Shown piece by piece: positions 12,430 to 18,859 of a stretch of DNA of 18,859 nucleotides. The position numbers and the translations under genes were made by a program. The notes beneath the pieces were generated by a model, which made no database searches, had not been told where the DNA came from, and saw only the letters and a program-made list of their open reading frames with translations. This DNA is from JBGOUJ01 sp041477005 (GTDB lineage: Bacteria > Acidobacteriota > Terriglobia > Bryobacterales > JACQDG01). The stretch is taken from assembly GCA_041477005.1 (NCBI GenBank), contig JBGOUJ010000078.1, positions 1 through 18,859 of the forward strand, given 5' to 3'. How positions within the stretch are numbered: the stretch's first letter is position 1; each line of letters begins with the position of its first letter.

Positions 12430-13840
12430 CTGTGTTCGACTTGCGGTCTCCTATCTGCACCATCACCTGCGTGGGGCCGGGTTGCAAGCCGGCTGGAACC
12501 ACCGCGTTGATCTGATAAAGCCCGGCAAAGTTCGGCGCGAGACCCGAGAAGGTGACCGCAGCCGGGATCCCGCCGACGGTTACGATCGGCTGAGTCACCG
12601 TCTGCGAAAGCGGGGCCGAGGGCGCGGGGACGCCAGTCCCCGCTGGCGGCCGGACCGGCCCCAGGCCTGTCGCGTAAATCAAAAACGGATCGCCGGCTCG
12701 CGTCGAATTACCAAGAGCGACGAAAATACCCGGCGCGGCAGCGTCCAGGCGGAGCGGCTCCGGGGCGCTCCCGTGGCCCGGCGTTTGAACCACCAGGCTC
12801 GCCGGGCTGCCCGGGTCGATCTCGAACGGGAGCTGGGCGTTGATTTGGCCCGGTGAGACAAAGTACAGCGGAATCGGCGCCCCATTGACCATCACCGCGG
12901 CGCCGGCGAGCTTGCGTGGAAGTGGGAAGTTCCCCCCGTTCGACCATACCGTGCCGCTGGTAAGGTTGGCGCCGAAGAGGGAGAGGATCGAGCCGGGCGC
13001 GACGGCGTTGTCAGGGGCCGGAACAAAGCTGGCGCCGTTGACCACGCCTCCTGAGAAAACGGCCGGCGACGGCGCGCTGGCTCCCGAGCGGGGCGTGGCA
13101 TCGCCCGGCCGCAATCCGGTGAGCCACAGCAGGGCGTTGAGCAGCATGTCCTGGATCCGTGCATCGAGCCAGGTGGTGTCGAAGTGACCCAGGGCGCTGT
13201 AGAAGACTCGCCCCTGGCCGTAATTGCGGCACCAGGCCAGGGCGAAATCGCCGTCCGTGCGATTTACCCCGGGAGCGCCCAGATCCACGGTGGAGGTGTC
13301 GAGCGTCATCAGCACCCGGACGCGGTCGCGGGAGAAGTTGCGGAATTGGTAGGTCTCTTCGACGATCCGGAACGACGGGGCGAGGTCCGCCACGGCGGGA
13401 TGCAGAGGATCCTCTATATCGATGCTCACCTGTTGCACCCACGGATGGCCGTCGAAGTAGGCGCCGATCAGGTCGCCATAGTCGGGCCAGCTATAGAGCG
13501 TGTCGGTCGCGCTGTGGGCGCCGCCGAAACCGCCTCCGTTGCGCACGAAGGCCAGCAAGTCTTGCTTCTGCTGGTCGCTCAAGGGCAGCTCGCCGCTGGT
13601 GAAGAAAAATACGGCGTCGAAACTGCGCAGGTTGGCGGCGGTGAGCAGCGAGAGGTCCTCGGTAGAAACCACCTCCAGCACGCCGCCGGAACGCGCGCCC
13701 AGCCCTTCCATCACTCGCCGGGAAACCTCGATGCTGTCGTGGCGAAAGCCGGCGGAGGTGGTGACGAAGAGGACCCGGCGGGGCGCCGCCGACAGTAGCG
13801 CGGCCGAAAAAAGCAACCACGCGAAGCCCTTTCGAAGCAT
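12407..13840 (-). CDS. Secreted ThuA-like protein with TIGR03437 C-terminal domain
   Basis: The 477-aa product has a signal peptide (MLRKGFAWLLFSAALLSAAP). A ThuA-like, class-I-glutamine-amidotransferase-like domain follows at about 22-244. It carries VLFVTTSAGFRHDSIE, FDAVFFFTSGELPLSDQQ, the glycine-rich GGGFGGAHSATDTLY (about 102-116), FALAWCRNYGQGRVFYSALGH and a terminal LLNALLWLTG. ThuA proteins are linked to trehalose or other sugar use, but the reaction is not established. After a short Pro/Ser linker, residues about 258-477 form a TIGR03437 domain (VNGASFVPA, YFVSPGQINAQLPFE, IYATGLGPV, FSGLAPNFAGLYQIN, IGDRKSN). Compared with the copy in the neighbouring secreted protein, about 15-18 residues are missing after GIFVALG. 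ATG 13840 is chosen over ATG 13858 because GAGG lies seven bases upstream and the signal peptide starts cleanly. An extracytoplasmic location is likely. Confidence 0.88.
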   Translation of the reverse strand: MLRKGFAWLLFSAALLSAAPRRVLFVTTSAGFRHDSIEVSRRVMEGLGARSGGVLEVVSTEDLSLLTAANLRSFDAVFFFTSGELPLSDQQKQDLLAFVRNGGGFGGAHSATDTLYSWPDYGDLIGAYFDGHPWVQQVSIDIEDPLHPAVADLAPSFRIVEETYQFRNFSRDRVRVLMTLDTSTVDLGAPGVNRTDGDFALAWCRNYGQGRVFYSALGHFDTTWLDARIQDMLLNALLWLTGLRPGDATPRSGASAPSPAVFSGGVVNGASFVPAPDNAVAPGSILSLFGANLTSGTVWSNGGNFPLPRKLAGAAVMVNGAPIPLYFVSPGQINAQLPFEIDPGSPASLVVQTPGHGSAPEPLRLDAAAPGIFVALGNSTRAGDPFLIYATGLGPVRPPAGTGVPAPSAPLSQTVTQPIVTVGGIPAAVTFSGLAPNFAGLYQINAVVPAGLQPGPTQVMVQIGDRKSNTVRFPLGP

Positions 13841-13875
13841 GACCCGTCCTCGTTCCATTGTATCCGGTGAACGAT

Positions 13876-13950
13876 GGCCGCCAATGAACGGAAATAAACG
13901 CGAATAAAAACGGCTCCTTTATTCGTGTTCATTCGCGTTGATTCGCGGCC
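13876..13950. repeat. Imperfect 33-bp palindrome, GCGAAT decamer family, copy 2
   Basis: Arms at 13876-13908 and 13918-13950 are complementary at 27 of 33 positions around a 9-nt loop. The sequence is of the same family as the palindrome at 37-135: GGCCGC followed by iterated AAT(G/A)AACGCGAAT words. On the minus strand it falls 34 bp after the stop of the alcohol dehydrogenase and 36 bp before the start of the ThuA-like gene, so it separates these two co-oriented genes. Confidence 0.88.
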
Positions 13951-13983
13951 CCATGTGATTTTTTCACGGCGCGCGTGCCGGCC

Positions 13984-15099
13984 TTACAGGGCCTGCCGAT
14001 ACAGCGCCAGCAGATCGTCGCGGGTGCAGGGGCGGGGGTTGAGCAGGTGGCAGCCGTCCTGGATGGCTTTATCGGCCAGAGCGGGGAGGGCCGCCTCGGT
14101 GATGCCGTAGTCGCGCAACCAGGGCGCGATGCCGGCCTGCTTGTTCATCTCGCGCACCCGGTCGACGATGTCGCCCCCGCCGAACAGCGCCGCCAGATCG
14201 GCGAGCCGGCCCGCGGCCACGGCGCGGTTGAACTCCAGCACAAACGGCAGCAGGACAGCATTGGCCGTCCCGTGGTGCATGCCGGCCTCGGAGGAGAGCG
14301 GGTGGGCGAGCGAGTGGGTGGCGCCGAGGCCCTTCTGAAACGCGATCGCCCCCATCATGGCGGCGACCATCATATGGCCGCGCGCCTCCAGGTTGCGCGG
14401 CTCGGCCATCACGCGCGGCAAATTCTCCCAGACCAGCTTCGCTCCCCCGAGAGCCACTGCGTCGCAAATGGGGTGGTAGCCGCGAGAGATATAGGCCTCG
14501 ACGTTGTGGGTGAAGGCGTCCATGCCGGTGCCGGCGGTGATCTTGGGCGGCATGCCGGCGGTCAGCTCCGGATCGGCGATGGCCAGGGTCGGGATCAGAT
14601 GTGGACTGAATACTACGGTCTTGCGGTTGGTCTTGGCGATCGTGATCACGGTGGAGCGCGACACTTCGCTGCCGGTGCCCGCGGTGGTGGCGATGGCGAT
14701 GAAAGGCGGCAGGTTCGGGCCGATCTTGCTGCCGCCGTCGAGCAAGTCATCGTAATCGGCCAGCGGCAGATCGTGGGTCGTCTTCAGCCGGATGGCCTTG
14801 GCCGCATCGAGCGGCGAGCCGCCCCCAACGCCCACGATCGCGTCGCAGCCGTGCTCGCGATAGCAGGCCACTCCATCGAGGACGTTCTTCTCGGTAGGAT
14901 TCGGCTCCACCTTTGAGAAAACGGGCGCTCCGGCTGCCAGCCGCGCCACGCGCTCGAACGCCGCCGTCGGCGCGAGGCCCTCGTCGGTGACCAGCAGCGG
15001 CCTCTGGATGCCTCGCCTGGCTAGCTCCTCCGGCAGCCTGCCGACGGCGCCGTTGCCGAACAGGATGGTCGTCGGGAAGCAAAAGGTGGACAGATCCAT
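13984..15099 (-). CDS. Iron-containing alcohol dehydrogenase
   Basis: The 371-aa product belongs to the group III Fe-dependent alcohol dehydrogenases (FucO/AdhB-like). The N-terminal nucleotide-binding domain has GGGSPLDAAK at 92-101 and TTAGTGSEVS at 138-147. Metal ligands align as D194 and H198 (GMDAFTHNVEAY), H262 (GATHSLAHPL) and H276 (MHHGTAN), in the same spacing as in FucO. The enzyme interconverts an alcohol and an aldehyde or ketone with NAD(P)H in the cytoplasm. The natural substrate cannot be told from sequence. Length is normal. It follows the TonB-dependent receptor on the same strand, but a 269-bp gap with a large palindrome lies between them, so co-transcription is doubtful. 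The Shine-Dalgarno sequence is a weak G-run close to the ATG. Confidence 0.93.
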   Translation of the reverse strand: MDLSTFCFPTTILFGNGAVGRLPEELARRGIQRPLLVTDEGLAPTAAFERVARLAAGAPVFSKVEPNPTEKNVLDGVACYREHGCDAIVGVGGGSPLDAAKAIRLKTTHDLPLADYDDLLDGGSKIGPNLPPFIAIATTAGTGSEVSRSTVITIAKTNRKTVVFSPHLIPTLAIADPELTAGMPPKITAGTGMDAFTHNVEAYISRGYHPICDAVALGGAKLVWENLPRVMAEPRNLEARGHMMVAAMMGAIAFQKGLGATHSLAHPLSSEAGMHHGTANAVLLPFVLEFNRAVAAGRLADLAALFGGGDIVDRVREMNKQAGIAPWLRDYGITEAALPALADKAIQDGCHLLNPRPCTRDDLLALYRQAL

Positions 15100-15130
15100 T
15101 CCCCCATTTCACCACAGCGGCCCTGCCACA

Positions 15131-15294
15131 AAGGCCAAGGCAAAAGGCAAAGTGCAAAAGGCAAAAGGAAAAAATCGAGGAAGGGGCATCTTTTTAGTGC
15201 CCGTCCCGAAGGGCGGGTGGAGTGCCGCGCCCCGAAGCGGCGCATCCGTTACTTTTGCCTTTTGCCTTTTGCAATTTGCCTTTTGCCTTGCCTT
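15131..15294. repeat. GGCAAAA heptamer palindrome with structured loop
   Basis: The left arm (15131-15168) and right arm (15258-15294) are complementary over about 37 bases, with one mismatch and one extra base. Each arm repeats AGGCAAA in seven-base phase. The 89-nt loop is itself rich in inverted repeats: GGGCA...TGCCC around a T-run near 15185-15205, CCCGTCCC-GAA-GGGCGGG next to it, and a CCGC...GCGG stem near 15226-15240. It lies between the TonB receptor stop and the alcohol dehydrogenase start and holds no gene. It may act as a transcription barrier between the two, which is inferred. Confidence 0.92.
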
Positions 15295-15368
15295 TTCGAT
15301 ACGGAAAAGATTCTTCGCGTGCTCCAGTACGAAGGGATACTCCGTGCTTGATGGAGTCCTCGGTCGAA

Positions 15369-18300
15369 TCAAAACTCCAGCCGAAGCGAGAACTGCCCCA
15401 CGCGGTTGCCGCCGCTGTCGGCCGGGCGAGCGGTGGTGACCGTCCCGAACGAGCCGGTCGTGATGTTCATCGCCGGATCCGCCAGGTTCGGATGGTTCGG
15501 CAGGTTGGAGAACGAGCCGTCGAACTTCAGCTTCGTCCGCTCGGTTACGCGGAAGTCCTTGCCGAAGCCCATCGACAGGTTCACGGTGCCTGGCCCGACC
15601 AGCGTGCCAACGCCGGCGTTGCCGAAGCGTCCGATGGCGCCGACGTTGCAGTTGAACTGGTTGGAGGAGCCCGCCGCGCGGCCGGGGCAAACGAAAGCGG
15701 CGCGGCTCCACCAGCCGTCGGCCGTCGGGTTGGAGACGCTGGGGCTGGTTCCCACCGCATCGGGCCGCTGGGTGCCGCGTCCGATGGCGTTGGTGCCGGA
15801 GGGATCACCGCCGCTCATCGTGGCCGTGAGGAACGGGCCGGTCTGCGCCAGCAGGATGCCGCTCAGGCGCCAGCCGCCGGCGATGGCGTCGGCGACGGCG
15901 TTGGCGCCGCCTAAGTAGCGGCGGCCCTTGCCGAACGGTAGCTCGTAGACCCAGGTGCTGACCCAGCGGTGGCGGCGCGTGGCGGCGACGTTGCCGCTGT
16001 CGCACCTCCGGCAGAGCGAGTTCGTGTTCCGGCCGCCGCCGTTCTCCAGGGCAAAGCCCGTCGGCGCCGGGCCGGCGTTGTCGGCGATGTTCTTGGCCCA
16101 GGTCCAGCCCGAATTGAAGGTCAGGCCACTCTTGAAGTGGTGCGTGATTTCGGTCTGCATCGAGTTGTAGATCGCATTGCCGCCGGCGTCGCGGGTGAAG
16201 ATGATGTTCCAGTTGGGGAAGGGCCGGTCGGTCAGCGGCCGGCTCGTGAACGGCGTGGTGGACGGTTGCGGCTGGTTCAGATCGGGAGCCCACGGCAGCT
16301 CGATCGACCGCATGCCGATGTACGACAGGCGCACGCCGGTGTTCCAGCCCACATCCCGCTCCGCCGAGAGGTTCCACTGGATCGCATAGGGATCGCGGAA
16401 ATGCTCCCCGTTGCCTGTGCGGAAGTCCTGCGTGCCCACCGGCACGCTGCCCACGCCCAGTCCGCCCGAGCTCTGGGGCCACTGGAACAGCGGCTGGCCG
16501 TTCTGCACGGCGTTCTGATACGCCGTGACGTCCGAGCTGTGGATGCCGGTGAGCGAATAGAACACGCTGCCCAGCACCGTCATCGTGTAAATGCCTGCGC
16601 CGCCGCGGACTACGGTCTTGGTGTCCGCGAACGGGCGATAGGCAAAACCGATACGCGGGTCGAAGTTTTTCTTCCAGGGGTACCGCAGCGTCTCGGGCCA
16701 ATTGGCGTCCTTGGCAGTCAGGAACGGCGTGCAGGGAACGCCGTTGACCGGCCCCTTCGAGATCGGGCAGGCGTTGATCGAGTTTATGAACCCCGGGGCG
16801 GTGAGCTTCTGGGCCGCCGGATCGGACGGGATGACCACCCGTCCGGTGATCGGCACCGTGCGGTCGAAATTGGTAATGTTGAACGCGTTGTCCTTGAACG
16901 GCGGATGGTACTCGTAGCGCAGCCCATACTCCAGCGTCAGCTTGGGAGTGACCTTGAAGCTGTCCTGCGCGTAGAAGTGGTAGTGCCAGACGCGGCCGTC
17001 GCTGTCCGGGCCGGTCTTGGCGATCTGGGTGCTGTCGGGGATGCCCAGCAGGAAGTCGGCAAAGTCGCTGCCGGTGAAACGGCCCTGAAAGCTGTAATCG
17101 CCGTAATCGTCTCCGGTGGTGAAGCTGGTGATGTCGGTCGATCGCAGCCGGCGGATATCGACGCCGAACTTGATCGCGTGCCGGCCCTTGTACCACGTGG
17201 CGTTGTTGGCGGCCTGCCAGGTCTGCGAGTGGACCAGGCTGGGCCGGCCGTGCTGAAAGTTGGAGCTGAGGCCGCCGAAGGCGATATTGGGAATGCCGTT
17301 GGGCGGAAAGTTGGGCCCCAGACCCTGCAGGCCGAAGTCCTGCACCAGCTTCGCTCCGTCGACCGCGAAGCTCGTGCCGCGGTAGTTGCGGCTGACGCCG
17401 AAGCGGAACTCGTTCAGCCAGCGCGGGCTGATGGTGTAGTTGTGCGAGATCACCAGGTTGCGGTTGTCGTTGAAGCCGTTGTCGGCCGGAAACAGCAGCC
17501 GGGTGGGCGCGGTGGAAGGAATGTCCTTCCATGTCCAGCGGCCGAAGATCGACTGCTTGCTGGTGAGCGCGTGGTCGATGCGGATGTCGTACTGATCCGA
17601 GCGGGTCGGCGAGGCCCGGTTTTCCCGGAAGTTGCTATTGGTCTCGACGTCGGAGCGGCCGAAATTCGGCGCCGGATAGTAGCTCAGGATTTTCTTGGCG
17701 ATCGGACTGATGCGGCTGTCCGGGATGCGGTCGCCGGCGAAAGGCTGGCCGGTCGTCGGGTCCTTGACGGCGACGCCCTCGGCGTTGAAATCGCCCTGGC
17801 GCTGGGCGGCGGTGGGCACGGTGTTCTGGATGGTCGAGCCGCTGTGGTAGCGCATACCCTCGTAGTCGACAAAGAAAAAGGTGCGGTCCCTCAACACGGA
17901 CCCGCCCAGGCTGCCGCCGAAGGTGTTGGCGGTTTTCTGCGGCTTTAGGACCGAGCCGAAGGCCTTGGCGTCGAGGGCGCGGTTCTGCATATATTCGAAC
18001 AGGCTGCCGTGAAACTGGTTGGCGCCGCCCTTCGTGGTGGTAGTGATGTCGCCCACCTGCCCATATTCGGCGTTGTTGCCGACGCCCTGCACCCGCATCT
18101 CAGCAATGCCCTCCACCGACGGGAACATGTTTTGCAGCGGGCCGTTACCGCGGATGTCCACTGTGGAGATGCCGTCCACGGTGACCTCGTTCTGGTGGGG
18201 CAGGCCGCCCTGGATCGAGAAGTTGTTGCCGTTATCGGCCTGCACCCCGGGCAGGAAGGCCAGGATGCTGTACGGGCTGGTGCTGCCCCGGCCGCGGTAA

Positions 18301-18755
18301 TTGGCCGGCAGGCTAAGCACTTCCTTGGAGTCGAAGCTCGCGGCGATGGTCTGGGTCTCGGTCGTGACGACCGCCGGCGCGGCCTGCACGGTGACGGTCT
18401 CCAGCAGCTCACCGACCTGCAGCGCCACGTTCACGCGCAGCACCTGGCGCGCCTCCAGAAGCAGGTCGGTGGCGCTGAATTCGTGAAACCCCGGCTTGCG
18501 CGCGGTCACGCGATAGCGCCCGGCTTTCAAGTTGGCGGCCTCGTAGTTGCCTTGAGAGTCGCTGACGGTCTCGCGCGACACGTTCTCATCCAGGTTGGTG
18601 ACGGTCACCTGCACGGCGGGAACCAGAGCGCCGCTCGCATCGGTCACTGCCCCCAGAATGGTCCCAAACGTGGATTGCGCCCGCAGCGAGCCCGGTAAGG
18701 CCGCCAGGCACAGAGCCAACAACGTAAACACGTGTCTCTTCAACTGTGAATTCAT
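15369..18755 (-). CDS. TonB-dependent receptor, Oar-like, with carboxypeptidase regulatory-like domain
   Basis: The 1128-aa outer membrane protein starts with a signal peptide, cleavage likely near LRA-QS (residue 26). Residues about 28-115 form a carboxypeptidase-regulatory-like beta-sandwich (GAVTDASGALVPAVQVTVTN, DSQGNYEAANLKAGRYRVTA). A plug domain follows at about 120-240, with IQGGLPHQNEVTVDGIST, MRVQGVGNNAEYG and ITTTTKGGANQFHGSLFEY. The remainder is a long beta-barrel, and the protein ends in GQFSLRLEF, with a terminal phenylalanine as expected for outer membrane insertion. This architecture is abundant in Acidobacteriota. It resembles Oar/SusC-type receptors, which import or display large ligands, often oligosaccharides or peptides. 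No SusD partner is visible, so the ligand is unknown. A G-rich ribosome binding site (GGGGGTGGG) precedes ATG 18755. No clear TonB box was seen. Confidence 0.93.
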   Translation of the reverse strand: MNSQLKRHVFTLLALCLAALPGSLRAQSTFGTILGAVTDASGALVPAVQVTVTNLDENVSRETVSDSQGNYEAANLKAGRYRVTARKPGFHEFSATDLLLEARQVLRVNVALQVGELLETVTVQAAPAVVTTETQTIAASFDSKEVLSLPANYRGRGSTSPYSILAFLPGVQADNGNNFSIQGGLPHQNEVTVDGISTVDIRGNGPLQNMFPSVEGIAEMRVQGVGNNAEYGQVGDITTTTKGGANQFHGSLFEYMQNRALDAKAFGSVLKPQKTANTFGGSLGGSVLRDRTFFFVDYEGMRYHSGSTIQNTVPTAAQRQGDFNAEGVAVKDPTTGQPFAGDRIPDSRISPIAKKILSYYPAPNFGRSDVETNSNFRENRASPTRSDQYDIRIDHALTSKQSIFGRWTWKDIPSTAPTRLLFPADNGFNDNRNLVISHNYTISPRWLNEFRFGVSRNYRGTSFAVDGAKLVQDFGLQGLGPNFPPNGIPNIAFGGLSSNFQHGRPSLVHSQTWQAANNATWYKGRHAIKFGVDIRRLRSTDITSFTTGDDYGDYSFQGRFTGSDFADFLLGIPDSTQIAKTGPDSDGRVWHYHFYAQDSFKVTPKLTLEYGLRYEYHPPFKDNAFNITNFDRTVPITGRVVIPSDPAAQKLTAPGFINSINACPISKGPVNGVPCTPFLTAKDANWPETLRYPWKKNFDPRIGFAYRPFADTKTVVRGGAGIYTMTVLGSVFYSLTGIHSSDVTAYQNAVQNGQPLFQWPQSSGGLGVGSVPVGTQDFRTGNGEHFRDPYAIQWNLSAERDVGWNTGVRLSYIGMRSIELPWAPDLNQPQPSTTPFTSRPLTDRPFPNWNIIFTRDAGGNAIYNSMQTEITHHFKSGLTFNSGWTWAKNIADNAGPAPTGFALENGGGRNTNSLCRRCDSGNVAATRRHRWVSTWVYELPFGKGRRYLGGANAVADAIAGGWRLSGILLAQTGPFLTATMSGGDPSGTNAIGRGTQRPDAVGTSPSVSNPTADGWWSRAAFVCPGRAAGSSNQFNCNVGAIGRFGNAGVGTLVGPGTVNLSMGFGKDFRVTERTKLKFDGSFSNLPNHPNLADPAMNITTGSFGTVTTARPADSGGNRVGQFSLRLEF

Positions 18756-18827
18756 AACCCACCCCCGTAGGCGGAATCAGCAGTATTCTGCCACAGCGGT
18801 CGCGGATTTCCAATCAAATTCGCGTTA

Positions 18828-18848
18828 CACGAAGGTAAACCTTTCGTG
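18828..18848. promoter_or_regulatory. Short inverted repeat upstream of the TonB receptor
   Basis: CACGAAGGT and ACCTTTCGTG flank a two-base spacer and are complementary except for one extra base. The element is centred about 83 bp before the receptor start on the minus strand, a plausible place for an operator or a 5'-leader hairpin. No second copy was seen in the window, and no promoter could be placed with confidence. Confidence 0.4.
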
Positions 18849-18859
18849 AAACCCAAGCC

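Noticed and set aside
15969..17948. Plus-strand open frame of 659 aa opposite the TonB receptor
   Set aside because: It is an antisense shadow of a high-GC gene: the minus-strand frame has a full receptor architecture, while this one has no recognisable domain and skewed Ala/Val/Arg/Gly content.
18778..18793. Sigma-54-like TGGCAG...TGC sequence on the minus strand before the TonB receptor
   Set aside because: The distance between the GG and GC elements is one base too short, which normally abolishes sigma-54 recognition, and the -12 element is incomplete.

Overview
The window looks like a high-GC chromosomal segment from an Acidobacteriota bacterium, most likely of the Solibacter/Bryobacter group. 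Two secreted proteins end in the C-terminal domain catalogued as TIGR03437, which is strongly expanded in Candidatus Solibacter. There is also an Oar-type TonB-dependent receptor with an N-terminal carboxypeptidase-regulatory-like domain, as is typical of that phylum. The lineage is inferred from gene content. No rRNA, tRNA, CRISPR array, transposase or phage gene is visible.

Layout. (1) 0.1-1.7 kb, minus strand: a PYROXD2/phytoene-desaturase-like FAD oxidoreductase with a 99-bp palindrome just past its stop. (2) 2.2-4.8 kb: a small sugar/glycan locus. An RmlC-like cupin and a Gfo/Idh/MocA oxidoreductase are joined by an ATGA overlap, and a convergent family 2 glycosyltransferase overlaps them tail to tail. 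Its third-position GC looks lower than in its neighbours, and GCTGAYR repeats lie on both sides. (3) 5.1-8.5 kb, plus strand: lutA, lutB and lutC for L-lactate oxidation to pyruvate, with a repeat array of about 0.5 kb between lutB and lutC. (4) 8.5-13.8 kb: a small hypothetical gene, a 1025-aa secreted nidogen-like/Ig-like/TIGR03437 protein co-oriented with a Bcp-type peroxiredoxin, and a convergent secreted ThuA-like protein also carrying TIGR03437. (5) 14.0-18.8 kb, minus strand: an iron-dependent alcohol dehydrogenase and a TonB-dependent receptor.

The clearest non-genic signal is the content of the intergenic gaps. Three unrelated short words (GCTGAYR, CAGGTTT, GGCAAAA) are each iterated with a period of seven bases and different drift, and two of the three families flip orientation so that they fold into long hairpins. 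A fourth word, GCGAATRAAC, has a period of ten and forms two separate palindromes. These repeats run into the coding ends of lutA and lutB and come within about 20 bases of the lutA and lutC start codons. Similar heptamer tracts (STRR sequences) are known from cyanobacteria. Here they look like a set of independently amplified, palindrome-forming elements. Nothing in the window is clearly a new multi-gene biological system; the genes belong to recognisable families with some individual oddities, listed under findings.
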